Part shown: one piece after another, positions 1 through 12,515 of the stretch
How the letters are laid out: every line of letters starts with the position of its first letter
Position numbering within the stretch: position 1 is the stretch's first letter
Source of the DNA: Rhyacichthys aspro
Taxonomy: Eukaryota > Chordata > Actinopteri > Gobiiformes > Rhyacichthyidae
Length of the DNA: 64,000 nucleotides
Direction of reading: 5' to 3'
Assembly: GCA_036850595.1 (NCBI GenBank)
Contig: CM072154.1
Location: forward strand, 5,693,010-5,757,009
Made by a program: the position numbers and the translations under genes
The notes under the pieces: generated by a model
The model's input: only the letters and a program-made list of their open reading frames with translations
What the model was told of the DNA's origin: nothing
Database searches by the model: none

Positions 1-540
1 ACTCAGTAATGTCCCTCGTCATAACCACAGATGATCAACAACACATAACTTATTTAATTGTACTTTCATTTATAAGAGAAATATTCTAGAGGATTTTGAG
101 GCCGTCTGTCCCACAGCTCAAACTGCCCGAAAACTTTTCTTTAAAAATTTTGAAAAATGGCTTGTCAGAATCCGGACCTCAACAAAACGTTAAACAATTC
201 ACTGCCTCGTCTCGTCAAAATGCACCACTTGGTCTGATGCTGGTTTGTCACAAGTCACAGTTTATTTTTTATGTGGCTGACGTGAAAAAAGGTGGTTAAG
301 GTCTTAGAGTAAAGATGTGATTATTCTCATGAGCTCTGAGCTGCTGCGACACAGAAATACAACTACGAAAAAATATTAATTACTACTGCAAACTGGTATG
401 ACTAAGCTACATTATTGCAAAAATGCAGTGTTTTTACTTTGTGAAGCAAAAGCCACAAGATATCTGTTCTATCAATCTCTTTTTGGCCTAAGGGGAAGTT
501 TGTGTCTACCACTAAGAGAGGGAAAGTCTAGCTATTTCGC
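1..540. other. AT-rich unique sequence, no feature seen
   Basis: No recognisable coding, RNA or repeat signal. The short open frames here have no domain and no coding-like codon pattern. Confidence 0.5.
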
Positions 541-544
541 AGCG

Positions 545-720
545 TCTGGTGTTGACATTGCAAACTGTACACTTATACAGTGTTCAGTTTGTAAAAACCT
601 ATGGTAGCCCTGCAGGGACATGCTGTGTTCTATCAGTAAGTCACTTAGAAATAGGTCAGGAATTGCTTTTAAAGATTGGTAACACAAAACAAACCAATTT
701 GTTCATAAATATCCTAAGCC
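545..720 (+). repeat. Dispersed repeat family U, copy 1
   Basis: The core around 598-625 reads CTATGGTAGCCCTGCAGGGA and recurs with few changes at about 26295 and 39410. Similarity beyond the core is weak here, so this is an old or partial copy. The 129-residue open frame that crosses it (549-938) is probably an accident of the repeat. The family has no name that I can assign. Confidence 0.5.
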
Positions 721-939
721 TTAATGCACTTTTTTCAGCCGTGCTCTGTTTATCTGTTCTTTTTGTCCACTTTATCTCCAATGGTACCATCCAATGTTGC
801 AATATGCTATGGAATTCTGGAAAAGACAGCCCTAGATTGACAAAAAGTGGATTATGCACCTTAATTTGTAATGTCATTTCAATGTGTCACACGATAAAAT
901 TTAGAATAATTGACTTAAAAGTTGGGGATATGTTTTAAA

Positions 940-1160
940 AGATGCCACCACTATAATAAATATGATAGACATAATAGATTAAAAAATAAATACAATATAA
1001 ATACAGTTATAAATATTATTTTTTTAAAGCCAGTCTATAAAAATGGGTTTTAAGAAGTTATTTAAAAGATGGGGCAGGTTGTTCTAAAGTTGAGGGTCTC
1101 TAATTGAAAAAACCTGGTCAGCTTTAGTCTTCAGCCTCGACTTTGGAACAAGAACAAAAC
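940..1160 (+). repeat. Dispersed repeat family T, fragment
   Basis: The stretch at about 1027-1075, with the core ATAAAAATGGGTTTTAAGAA, is nearly the same as 35945-35990 and resembles 53960-54000. This is the interior of a common fish repeat whose start resembles ATTTATATAGCACTTTT. The left end is lost in A/T-rich sequence. Confidence 0.5.
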
Positions 1161-1164
1161 AATT

Positions 1165-1199
1165 CAATAACGATATACGATATACTGTCCCACCTCTGC
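1165..1199 (-). mobile_element. Terminal fragment of a DNA-transposon-like repeat (CAGAGGTGGGAC end)
   Basis: On the minus strand the sequence begins CAGAGGTGGGACAGTATATC. The first 12 bases match the start of the element at 38571. CAG-starting termini of this kind are typical of hAT-group elements. No second terminus or target duplication was found. Confidence 0.35.
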
Positions 1200-3500
1200 T
1201 GTAAACTACAATTCTACTTAATGCATCTCTAACAGTAGTGTACGTCATCATCAGACTGTTTTGTCAATGATAACGCACATTAAAAGCATGCCTTACCAGA
1301 TAAAATCGCGTTGCGTCACATGGAAACAGAGCTTTTTTTTGCAGCACCGAACTGCATTGGCCTTCAAAGCCCTTGAAAAATAGCACATATGGAGCTACCA
1401 AGCCACACTTTTAAACATTATCCTTTTGTCTTTCCTGGAATGGCTTTGTGATGAACAGCAGGGGACGATGCTAATGCTACGGCTAATGCCAGCCTTCGAG
1501 ACTTTGCACAAGAGCCAGAGAATTACAGACACAAAGAGAAAGGAAGAAAGAACAAGATGACTGGGTTTTGTGTGCATTGTTTCCCAGACCACCGAGACGG
1601 AGCCGGACTGAGTGCTATTCACGAGCAGAATTATCGTTTGTGTTTTCTTCTCGTCCATTGTCTCCTCTTCACTCCGATCTCACAGTGGCTCCCCTGCCGG
1701 GTGAGCGTTTTCTCTGTCTCATATTCCCCTGTTTAGTCACTCATCATGTCGCATTTACCTGAGATGGGATCCTCGCTGAAGAAATCTTACTTTGTAATTG
1801 CATTTTAAACACTTTAGCATTTAAACTAATTTGGGTTTTAAGGACGGAACATGAAAATGATTCACTTTAAAGTTAGGATGGATTATGATAGCATATGGCT
1901 GTCTCAGTTCTCATTATGTTGACTGAAATGGATTTCCGTTAACAAGCAGATGAAGCACTAAAGGGGTTTCTCTCTTACGGATTTGCCTCGTGTGCACTGT
2001 ATCTATGCAGCTTAACAAGACTTGTAACTTCGAGAGGAAACGTATCAGACTGAATCAAAGAATGTGACACAAAATAGTCCAAGTTGTTCTGAATGAGTAC
2101 TTTTTTAAAATTATAAGTATTATTATAATATTGCAGGATTTTGGCGTCAGAAAACTACATTATCTTACAGTGAGAAGGCGTTATTTTGGGTATCATAGTA
2201 TATGTTCCATTACAGTACCCAAAACAACAGCCACTTCAAGGTAAAGGTGAAACATTGACCTTTTTTAAATCGATGCATGGAGCTAGAAATTCTCTCTTTT
2301 TTAGTGATCTTTAAATTTTGTGCAGTCAATTTGAATAAACCCATACCCTTAAAAAAAAAAAAAAAAGGAATAGAGATGAGCATGATGTGTTCCTTCAGAG
2401 TCTCTCTTACATTCAGTCATATTTTACAGTGCAATTAAATATTAACTTCCCTTCTTTCATTTATTCAAGCAATGTCTCTACGCTGAGCTTGTTCCGTGGA
2501 TGCTGGCCTGAAAACTCAACATAAATTTATTGCAATGTTTACAGCAGTGTTTATAAAAAGGAACAACTGCTAGCTCTCCAGAGCATTAGCCTAAAAGAAA
2601 GAAATATAAAAGGCGAACACAGAGCTTCAGACTGTGAGTTAAGCATCTAAAAGCTATTGCAGATGTTTGATCAGTCTGCAGAGTGGGTGCACTGTTCTTT
2701 GCAGTTGTTAGGTCAGGAAGGCACAGTTTGTTGTTGGATTGGAACTGGATCGTCTGGAGATGGTGCATAGAAGAAGATTGTGGGAAAATAAGTCAGTGCC
2801 ATCTTCAACAACAAACCACTGTTCAGGAAGCTTTAAACATGGCAAGTCTTTTGTACTGACGACCTCAAGACTGAATTGAAACGAAAGTGAGATAATCACA
2901 TAGAATTAAAGTAACTGCTATTCCTTATGTGTCCACTGGGGGTTGCACTGCTTTCAGTGAGAGTGGAACGTAACACAACACTGAGACCCAGAACTGAACA
3001 GAAGATAGCAGCAATGCAATTATTATTTTGCTGTCATAACCATCTGTTGCAACATCATTACCCACAATAGCATTAGCATCAAAGTCATATTGTGAGGGTG
3101 AGTTTGTGCAAACATACATGCTAAAAGCTTTTGGCAACATTAGCCTTTTTCAGTTGCAATTGAGGAGAACATCGACATCATAATTGTACTTCTGCACTAA
3201 AACAATGAGAAAAAAAAGTCGTTATTAATTGGTTATTATGCTATTATTTTACTGGTCCGGTCCACTTCAGATCAAGGACTGTTTGTGGCCCCTGTGGTTG
3301 GCCATTGCAAACTGCAGTGGCATCAAAACTTCATTCAGTATCTCAAAAAGTCCCCTAACAAGACATTTATACGGCATTTTTGAATGTTTTATTTTAATCA
3401 TGTTGCCATAATTGTTTAAATGCAGCTGACTGTGAATATGGGTTCAAATTGCACAAATACCAGCACAAAATGCAGATGACACAGCAGGATGGCGGTGCAA
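1200..3500. other. Mostly unique AT-rich DNA
   Basis: No gene or clear repeat seen. It contains an A-run at about 2350-2366. Short open frames on both strands (for example 1395-1658 minus and 2925-3140 minus) have no recognisable domain. Confidence 0.45.
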
Positions 3501-3825
3501 TGAATGTCTAATGGAAAAAAAAAAAATGCTGTTGATCATAATTGTCACTGGTGAAATTGCCGGGCCTGTATTTCCCTCAAAATCTGCATGTCAGAGTCGA
3601 CGGGGTCCTCCAGGCGTCTGCGATGATTACTTCTACGGTAAAGGGCTCGGACTTGAACTTGGATATCACCACCACGTACCCCCCCCTCCACCCACGTCCC
3701 CATCCTCCCCCTTCCTTCATGCTCCGGACCAATTTGGGGCGGCGAGGCGATGGTTATCTAAATGCAAAGTGATGCTGTAATAGCACTCAGCGAGGAGGCG
3801 TAAACGACCACTGAGGCCGGGAGAT

Positions 3826-4030
3826 AGAGCGGGGGGGGGGTTGTTGGGGGGGGGGTTAAGAAGATGGAGGAGACAGAATGCAGAGGGGATGGGAAAATCA
3901 AAGGGATGGAGAGCGGAGGGCTAAATGAGAAGGATGGGGTTAAACAGGGAAAAGGATAGGGAAAAAAGAGTTGTTGAAGAAGAGGGAATAGGGAAGGGTT
4001 TGTTGTGGTTATGAAAAAAGATTAAGAGAG
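3826..4030 (+). repeat. G-runs followed by a polypurine tract
   Basis: Two runs of ten or more G flank TTGTT at about 3830-3856, followed by roughly 170 bases made almost only of A and G. This could form a G-quadruplex or triplex. The exact G-run lengths are suspect because homopolymers elsewhere in the window look artefactual. Confidence 0.6.
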
Positions 4031-4303
4031 AAATTGAGGTTCTGGCATAACTGTGCAAGCCAAACACCCCTTTTGTTCACCTTGCCATGATATTGGTGGG
4101 AATTTCTTTCTCCAAAATCCTGTCCTGAGCCTTTTGCTTCATTTATGCTCCATCAGCAACACAACAAAAAAAAACCAAACAGTTTCTAATGTGATGTATT
4201 ATGTAACTGCCACACAAGATTGTTTCATAATGGGGCCAAAGGAACTAAGAAAGACGAAGGAGACGAATGATTGTGGATAGTAAGCCACTCATTTAGAGTT
4301 CAG

Positions 4304-4374
4304 TGAATGAATGAATGAATGAATCAATCAATCAATCAATCAATGAATCAATCAATCAATCAATCAATCAATCA
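4304..4374 (+). repeat. Tetranucleotide microsatellite (TGAA/TCAA)n
   Basis: Tandem TGAA units pass into TCAA units over about 71 bases. It sits directly upstream of a family T repeat copy, as a simple tail might. Confidence 0.9.
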
Positions 4375-4929
4375 GTTAGACTTTAGTTATATTGCACTTT
4401 TCATACAGCTGTGACGGAGCACGCCCGTCAATGAGTAGTGAGCGCACGCGGTCACAAAGGAACCCACGAACGCGCGCTGGCCACGCACACATACACCACG
4501 CAGACCTTTTCATTCACACTCGCTAATTCCCTGTTTACCCCGCTGGTTCACTAATACGCACCCAACACACAACCAACGCCTTTTTCCTGTTTTCCTGCCG
4601 CTTTTATGCTTCCACGGGTGCACACTTGAGAGCGTTAGCTTGGGTCATTCATACATGCTAGCACTTACCTGTTTCTCTGTGTTTCCTGATGCTGCGCGTC
4701 TCAGCCAAACCGAGCCATAACTTCCTGGTGGTTTAAATGGGCGCTGTTCGCGCGCTGGTGCTGATCACGTGATGCGCATTAGATAACCTGAACATAAAAA
4801 CCTATAACCGCCCTTTCAATCATCTTTTGTTAATTATTATTTATATATTGTTGTATATGGGAACAGCCCACATGTTTATGTTTCAACTGTTTGTTTGTTT
4901 ATTGATTTATATTTTTGTAATACTGAAGC

Positions 4930-4959
4930 CCAATGGGAGGGGCCAGACCAGTATTTAGG
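4930..4959 (+). promoter_or_regulatory. CCAAT and TATA-like motifs in the LTR U3
   Basis: CCAAT at 4930-4934 is followed by TATTTAGG at 4952-4959. The spacing is tighter than usual. The probable start of R lies a few tens of bases downstream. Confidence 0.4.
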
Positions 4960-5170
4960 GGAGCCATTTCAGGCCTGTATTCAGTCTGGTCTTGAGCAGT
5001 TACAGTGCAGGTAACGTTGGCTGAGAGCACTCTGAGCTCTGTGTTTGAGTTATTGACAGAACTCTGACTTTAGACTTTATTGGTTTTGTACATTTGTAAA
5101 TACATTTTTGATGACATCACTGTATATATTTTTGCACTTTTTGGCTGTTTTGCACTTTGGACACTGGCAC

Positions 5171-5176
5171 AATAAA
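5171..5176 (+). terminator. LTR polyadenylation signal AATAAA
   Basis: A canonical AATAAA 56 bases before the 3' end of the LTR, where the R/U5 boundary signal is expected. Confidence 0.6.
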
Positions 5177-5479
5177 CATCACTTGAACACGCATTTCTGA
5201 CTTTGCCTGGGTTTGATTAGAGCCCCGCCACAACAGCTTAATGCAACTCAAGGTGCTTCACAACATAAAATCATTCAAAACAATGTTGGCTTTGTTTCAC
5301 TTTATTTCACTCAATTTATTTCACACAATAAATAAATAAATAAAAGTGAGATAAAAGAAACAGTTTGTAAAACACTACATAAAAGCTAGACTAAATAAAC
5401 AAGTTTTGAGTTCATGCTTTGTGCTCTCCTGCAACCTAGTCCCCAGGCCTAGTGCAGCCAAATGTGTCTAATTAGGCTT

Positions 5480-7590
5480 CTAATAAAAAGACTATTAATA
5501 ATGGTAAAAACAAGGTTGAGTGTAGTTATTTAAGTAAATGATACATCATCAGTGAAAGATTGAATGATGATAATCTAAGACGAATCCCATGCTGCTCTAT
5601 GTAAAACTGTGATATGTGCCCATTGGCTGGTGTAAATGCTAAATAGTGCTTTTATACACGAATGGTACTTAAAGCACCCATTCATTCACAGATAAGCACT
5701 CACTCATTTATTGGTAGGCTTCAGTGTCTTGCCTCTCAGTAGAACCAACCGCCAGCCTTCTGGTTATTGGACAAGCCTCTGTGTGAAATCCTCGTAAACC
5801 TAGCATTATAGCTGTATGTTGCACTGATTTAATTGCATGATGTCCCAGAGCTCTATTATATGTCTGTAAAAACGTTGAGCCAAACATTTACTAAAGTGGC
5901 ACTAGGTGTGAAAAGTTTGAGAACCACTGATATAATTATTGTTTTGCAGTTTGAAACATTATCTTACCTTTATGTTCTTTCTGATGAAGCAGAAGTTTGC
6001 ATAGAAGTGGATACAGTTTTCCATTGCTTGTGTTTGATTGACTGCAGTCAGAGTGATGCCGTGGAGGATCTGCAGACCAAGTGAACAGTCTCGCTTTTTC
6101 GTGTGGAGTGGAGCAGTCCCCCCTTGGCCTCTGCCAACAGGCCGTTTGTCCGTCTGTGCCCCGGCCCAGTGTTAGCATTTAGCGCATTGATTTTCTTCAG
6201 TCAGTCACTGTGATTAATCCCAGACAGAACTCTGCCCTGCATTCATAATAACAAGTCTCTCCTCAGTCAGTGAATATGTGTGCTGTTTTTGGAAACAGAA
6301 TTATGAACACACAGGGAACTGCTCAGAGTGACAAATATTTACTTTTCTGCTGCAAAAAAAAAGCTCTATTTTCACAAAATAGCATTATTTTGATGTGGTT
6401 AAGCACTATTTGACTATTTTGTTCAACTACTACATTTTACGCAATACAGATCCTTTGGTGCCAAGCTGCTATTACAAATTTACATCGTTGCTTAAGTCTT
6501 CTTTGCGTCACTGCCAAATCACTTCCCTCTCATTCATCTCCTAGCCATTTATTTCTAAGCGTAGGAGACATTGTTCTGTGACATTATGTGCTAATAGTCA
6601 CTCAAGGAAAGGCGTAGTTGGAAGATAGTTTAATTCTTTGGTCCCATTAATGTGTTCTCATACCATTTGAGAAAAAAAAAACAAACCAAACTCTGAAACC
6701 TTGTTGAGGATTACTGTCAACACATTTTATTACCTGTCTCGTGTCTTTTCAAACCGCTTTAGATGATTACACTCAGGGCTGCGAGTGGGAATAGTGGATG
6801 TTAAAGGGGCCAAGGTACTTCTATGCAGCGCTGTACTGCTTTCAGAGTCTATTCACTGTTGACTATGGACGTGCACAAAGATGTTGCTTCACTCACAATG
6901 GCAGACCTTATTCAATGCGCGAGTCATTCGAATGAGATGGAGTTCTCAAATGTTTCTATAGCTCCACACATGTCTTCACACAAGTGCTATGTTTTTATGG
7001 ATGGGGTCAGGAGGAGGGCAGGCGAATCACGTTCAGGTTTCAAAAACACTAAAGGCACTGAAGATAAATTGTCAAAAATTGTTTCTAACTCTTATTGTTG
7101 ACAAATGTTGGGAGAGTCTTTGGGTGAGGCAACCATTTACCATCAAATCCATTGTGGGCAGTTAAAAGTGTGTTTGCTGTGTTTGGTGCAGCTCATACAA
7201 ACTCTGGAGCAGTTGTTTTGTGAGTGCGGTTCATTTGGATAAGTGTAAAAGCTGTCATACGGACCTGAATGACACCAAACATGTTTCTAGACCCATTCAA
7301 AACAGAGGTCTCGGAGCGCTTCCAACTGAATTCTGGTATAGTTCGATTCAAGTGTGAACCCCAAGTGAACTGCAGGTGTCTAAACAAGGCCAAACTAGAA
7401 GAGTGTCATGAACTGCCAACAAAAATGTCACGTCACTTTGAGCTTTCTGAGAGTGGAAAAACCAAAGCTAAACAATATTGTCCAACGATAAAACAAAATG
7501 AGCAGAGAGCAAATCTAGTGTGTGTGCACCATCTAGTGTGTTTCCTGAGAAAGGTCTTGATTGTTTTTGTTGGTTGTTCCAGAAGTTAAA
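5480..7590. other. Non-coding, no clear element
   Basis: Mixed AT-rich sequence. No tRNA, repeat pair or coding region could be supported. The open frame at 7269-7589 (106 residues) has no recognisable domain and runs towards a SINE fragment. Confidence 0.4.
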
Positions 7591-7680
7591 ATGCAGATGC
7601 ACAAGGGAGACCTGGGTTAGAGTCTCGGTCGGGTCATTTGCCTTATGTCCTTCCATGTTCTCCTTCACCACATTTAATTA
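7590..7680 (+). mobile_element. Old V-SINE-like fragment (tRNA head remnant)
   Basis: GGGTTAGAGTCTCGGTCGGG resembles the B-box end of the SINE at 16575. It is followed by a decayed form of the conserved central segment (TCCATGTTCTCC at about 7650). The A-box side and the tail are not recognisable. Confidence 0.45.
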
Positions 7681-7879
7681 AGTGTTTTCTGTAAAACTAA
7701 ATGAAGTAGACTCCAAATGTGAGCACAGCTTCTATTCACCAAAGGTCATACACGAGCATGTCTTTGTATGATGGTAGGAAACAAGACTGAGAGAGAATGC
7801 ATGGTAGGAATTGGAGCAAGAAGGCCTATTCTTAGAGCTTTTTTGTGGTGAGATAGGAGCTTAAACTATGTTGGTTTGG

Positions 7880-8080
7880 CCCCTTTTTTTTGTTTTTTTG
7901 TTCCTGTTTTTATTGTAAAAATGCAAGTTAAATAAAAAGATAATTACTACGTGACTGGACACAACAGAGCAGCGTTTCTTGATTTTTTTATTTTATTTTT
8001 TTTAAGTGTGTTTTATGGGTTTTTGTTTTTATGTTATGTTCGGCTTTTATGATTTTATTTTTTTTTTACAATTCATTTTA
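7880..8080 (+). repeat. T-rich low-complexity tract
   Basis: Several T-runs separated by short mixed segments. No gene signal. Confidence 0.6.
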
Positions 8081-9480
8081 TTCTTGTTGCAACTTTCTCT
8101 TCAAAGCCGCGACAACTAAGCACTCAACTTCATATGCAACATTAAAAGTGACTCAAATTTTTACTATTGCCATCTAGAGTATTGTTTTACGGTCTGTTAA
8201 GTCAGTGCAACAACTTTTGTTTCATTTGCACAGCTGTTTAGGCCTATGTTCTCTATGTGTTAGTACAGTATACAACAATTGGTTGGGGTGCAGCAGTTTG
8301 ATTGGTTTAGAGGTATTCTGTGTGTTGGTACTGAGCATCAATCTTGGCAGCTTCATTACTTTGCATGTCTCACTCTGTTCTACAGTTGTTCTGAGTAATG
8401 GAATAATGAGTTTAATGAAGGATGGTTATGAAAATACATTTGTATTTCACACTAGAGGTGCCATTGCAATTTAAGTAACATTTTCACAATTTCTACCAAT
8501 GTCTGGTTAAATCTTTGGAATAACTCATAAACCTAAAGCTCAATAAAGAAAAATGAAAGTCATATTTTTGTGTAGAAACAGACACCATTTTAATGCTAAG
8601 GTCAAAAGGGTATGTTTTTGTGTTGGCCCTAACGTCAGACTTTTTTTATCATAGAAGATGGAACCATACCAGTTGTAATCAATGCTTTCCTTTGACTCAT
8701 GTAATGTTCCTGGAGAATTACATGAAAAACCCTCAACAGAAATGTTTCACTTACAGACATACATCAGAGCCACATCTTCCTGATTGTAAGGTTTCCAGGC
8801 AACAAGCAGAGACTCAGAGTCACAAACTTTAGCCTAAGCCTTATCCATTCTGATGGATTTTACTCAAGAGATACACTCAGATACATTCAGAGCTGCTACC
8901 TCAAGTGAACAAAGACTTCTATGTAAGTGTGCTTATTTCACAAAAGGGAACCTCTATTCCTTTTATTATTAATCACTATACAAACTGAGGTCAAAGAGTT
9001 TAACATGGAAAATCTGATATCCCTACTGCACTTCAGTCTGATAATTCTGCTCCATATGAAGGGTGGAAGTAAATATGATTGATTAAAGTGGATGTAGTAA
9101 AGAGAATTAAAAAAGGATGTGATGAAAATGCATTTGAATGTTGAACTGACAGCAGAAAGTGTACATGAACAGATAAAGAGCACAGCTGGACACCAGCCCA
9201 GCTTAACACAATTAAATAAATGAGAAACTGCAAGGACTAGTGTCCACTTTTCCCACAGTTCAGGTTAACTCATTCGTCTATTTGATCTCTCACATAAAAG
9301 GTTGAAATGGAAAAGCAAGTCAAACGTAACTTTTACTGCATTTGTGTGCTCCTCTGAATCAGGAAATCCTTCTTCCGACTTTCAACTCAAAAAGCAGGTG
9401 TTGACATTGCTATATACAGATAAACAAATAGAAATAACCCAATTTATTTTGATTCATAGGAACCAATGTGGACAAAACAA
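8080..9480. other. Non-coding, nothing recognised
   Basis: AT-rich sequence without repeats that recur in the window and without coding-like frames. Confidence 0.4.
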
Positions 9481-9580
9481 GACTACAACACCATCTTGGC
9501 TTGATTCTCAAGGATTTTAATAGATGAGAATGTTTAGAGACACCAGAAGCTCACCCACTGGTTACACAGTGATGATTATA
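9480..9580 (+). repeat. Dispersed repeat family R, partial copy
   Basis: AAGGATTTTAATAGATGAGA at about 9510 is the same as at 53210, and the downstream AGCTCACCCACTGGTTACAC resembles the GCTCCCATTGGT part of the family. It is truncated and decayed. Confidence 0.5.
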
Positions 9581-10689
9581 CAGAGAAAGTGACTCTCAGT
9601 GTGACATGTCTGCTACATGTCCAGCACTGGAATAAACACTGCAAAAAAGAAAAACCTAAATAGAGAAAAAGGAACATACAATTTTTAACAAAGCAGAGAT
9701 ATTTGTGGAATCTCTAAACTTTCAGTTTGATGCATGGTATTAGCATTTTAGCGTTTTTACCTACAGTATTTTGTTGTACTCACTATACTATTGTTGGGGG
9801 TGAGTAACAGGACAAAAGAAACTTTGGGGTAATGCACCTGTAATTACTAAGTAAAGTAACATAGCTGCTTTTTCACAAACAAGCTAAGTTTAACATGATT
9901 TCCTTTTATTTTTTTTTCAAAGGCAAAATAAGACTATTTAATAGTGTTCTGGACTCAGTTTGATTCTCTCTGGAGCATGTACACTCTTGACCCAATTAAA
10001 CAGTCTCATCGAGCTATGACTGAAGCCAGACAAAGCTGTGCATGTAAACATCAATGTCTCAGCATCTTTTTTTCCATTTCTCTCTTTTTGTAATGCCTGC
10101 CTTTAGCACAAGCTCTGCAATCACTATATTACAGATTTAAGTCTTCTGTGCCAAACTCAAAAAACTATTCAAAAAGATTATAGTTTGAATTTTTATTCAA
10201 AAATCATCCTAAAACTTTGTAATTCGAGCTCCAGTCTCTGCTCTGAACATTCACTCCAGTCCGACTCCTGCAGAGACTGTCACACTTGTCGAATTGGAAA
10301 AATGGCAGTGCCAGTGAATATAATCCAGACAGCGGTTGTATTTTCTCCAAAATGCATTTGGCAGAGGGATGTATGGATGTATTTCTGAAGCAAAAGAAAT
10401 GGTTGCCATGGAAATTTGTAGAGCATGGCACCCAAATGGAGAAACAGAGAATTATAAAGTTAGGAGTAAAGTATTCTATTTTGTTGCATTTGTCTGGTGA
10501 CAGACAGGTTGTAGAGCTAATTCAGAGTTGGAAAGGGGTCTTAAAAAGCATATCAACACAGTGAAGTCAGAGAAGACAAGCGTTCACACTTTGGGCAGTT
10601 CCCCTGTACATTCATATCTTTTAACGGTGGGAGGACGCTTCAGTAGCCCTTGCAGGCTCCAGAGTTATAATTTTATATACAGCATAGAG

Positions 10690-11059
10690 CAGGGGTCATC
10701 AACTAAATTTGCTTGAGGGTCAGGTTGTTTCTTCACAGTTGCTGCAAGGGGCCAGACTGTCAAACTAAAATATTTATGTAAATAAATACATGCTTTTGCT
10801 TATTCTTATTATTTTATTAGTTATCTTAACAGTTAAATATCTTTTCTTGTTTTTCTTTTTTGTCTAAAACACACAAAAAAAAAAAAAAAACACGACAAAA
10901 CCAAGTTTGTCAATTTGTCATGTAAAGAAATAAAATTAAAAAAATTAATTTCAGATAAATTAGCTCAATTTAAGTTGTTTCTGATTTCTGATTTGTGGGC
11001 CAGATAGGAACCTGTGGGGGTCTGATGAGGCCCCCGGCCCGCCAGTTGATGATTACTTG
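10690..11059 (+). mobile_element. Non-autonomous hAT-type DNA transposon (MITE)
   Basis: The 370-bp element starts CAGGGGTCATCAACTA, and its right end reads, on the opposite strand, CAAGTAATCATCAACTG, giving imperfect terminal inverted repeats. Flanking 8-mers GCATAGAG (10682-10689) and GTATAAAG (11060-11067) match at six of eight places, both differences being transitions. CAG-type termini with 8-bp duplication are the mark of the hAT superfamily. The interior is AT-rich, with an A-run at about 10874, and does not code for a transposase, so it depends on another element for movement. Confidence 0.75.
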
Positions 11060-11129
11060 GTATAAAGGGTATGCATGAGACATATAAGTCACTGGGGCTA
11101 TGCCTTAACCTTGTGCTGCAGCTGGATTC

Positions 11130-11640
11130 TCACGACATTTGGGAGTTTCCAAATTCTTGTAAATCCATCTTGTATCGCTCCAACCAAACTGCTTGAGTCG
11201 AACCTTGGACTCAGCGTACTCTTGTGACCAATGATGTTGCAGCACTAACAGGTAGAGGCGGGTTTTTAATTTGACAAAAGCAACTAGCGCCGTTTCTCTT
11301 CTTTGTTATCAACATGACTACACCGAAAGATGTTAGCGTTGATGGTGCTATCTAAACAGTTTTATCAGAAGTAGAGAGTATTTCTTCTTTGAAAGAAGCA
11401 CAAAGAGTGACACGTCATGTCGTTGCTGTGATTGGTTAAAGAAACCTCATGCTAAGCGGATACTAGTCGGTGCTTCATCCAATCAACACCAAGTTTTTGA
11501 CAGAAGGCACCTCCCTTTTGCAAACGCCTTCAACAGGAGCCTTCCCAGATGGTACTGTGAAACAGACTATGTTCTGTGGAGCAGTTCTATCTGGCAGAGT
11601 CTGGTTAGCTATGCCCACTCAGCAGCAACAAACTTGAACT
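11130..11640 (+). repeat. Probable DNA-transposon-derived repeat
   Basis: The block has promoter-like CCAAT motifs (for example CCAATCAACACC at about 11480) and ends in GTCTGGTTAGCTATG, which resembles the right terminus of the TAGCC family element at 33502 (GTCTGGTTAGCCGGGCTA). The left end could not be fixed, so family membership is uncertain. Confidence 0.3.
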
Positions 11641-12515
11641 TGTTGCAGCTTTGTGTTGAAAACTATAACTTGCCAAAGTTTCAAAAACACATCTAGAATT
11701 TAAAGTTGGGTGATTGACTGCACAGAAGAGAAACTACAGCTGAGCAGCAGAAACATGTATTTATAGTTCTCTTCTTTGTCCAGTAAGCCAGACTTGTTGT
11801 ATTATTTAAATGTAAATGAAATGACACCCATGATTATGAGCCTGTAGTTTCTTAAACTTATAATGCCATATGTATCATATTTGCTCTGATCTGAGCCATC
11901 TGCACAACCCACATAATCAATACTTTCCTGAAAAACCTGTTGTATACAATTAGATACTTCTTATTGGCCCCTGCTGGTTTTATTCATGCTGCTTTTCTTG
12001 TCAATTTGAGGAACACATTTTTAAAATGTTACTCTAGGAATTGCATAAATGTTATTAGTACCTTAATATAAACACTTACTTTATTGCAGTAGCATATAAA
12101 TACTCTCTATTATATGTGATATGAAAATGTGTGTATCAAAAGCTAGTTTATATGCAATTTAGTTTAATTAGTCACTGTATTGCATTCAGCATTTATTTTA
12201 TTTATTTGTATTTTTTTTTTGCCAAAAAGCTAAAATTACCATATTTTAGTATTTAATTAAACTAATTAAAGATAAAAAATGTCACCTTAAATTTTGTTTT
12301 TAAATTTATTCCATGATGCACACTGGCACTCACTATATGCTGTGTTGTATACACAACCTAATTTTCAATATGTCACTAATAGCTCTCTTTTGTCTCCTCA
12401 GTTTTCACAAACAAAATTAAATGACTATGATCTATATTTTATATTTACCAGTTAAAAAAAGAATTCAAAGGACACAATTATCGGTTGTTTGTCTGTATTT
12501 TCAGATGTCTGAAAC
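11640..12515. other. AT-rich DNA, nothing recognised
   Basis: No repeat pairing or coding signal seen. Confidence 0.4.

Larger units (their letters stand above)
4410..5232 (+). mobile_element. Solo LTR of an LTR retrotransposon
   Basis: The 823-bp element starts TGTGACGG and ends CCGCCACA, giving inverted termini of TG...CA type. It is flanked by an exact 5-bp duplication, ACAGC, at 4405-4409 and 5233-5237. It holds a CCAAT motif (4930), a TATA-like TATTTAGG (4952) and a polyadenylation signal AATAAA (5171) about 60 bases before the end, the usual U3-R-U5 order for a plus-strand LTR. No internal retroviral-type coding region is next to it, so it is a solo LTR left by recombination between two LTRs. 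TG/CA ends with 5-bp duplication fit Ty3/Gypsy-like or ERV-like elements; the superfamily cannot be decided from the LTR alone. Confidence 0.85.
4376..5480 (+). repeat. Dispersed repeat family T, split by an LTR insertion
   Basis: If 4410-5232 plus one copy of the 5-bp duplication are removed, the flanks join as a continuous family T start: ATTGCACTTTTCATACAGC, then TTAATGCAACTCAAGGTGCT. The part after 5237 continues with A-rich sequence and AAATAAACAAGTTTTGAG. The family is therefore older than the LTR. Other copies are near 1 kb, 35.7 kb and 53.8 kb. Confidence 0.55.

Noticed and set aside
549..938. 129-residue open frame
   Set aside because: Spans a family U repeat core and AT-rich DNA, with no domain.
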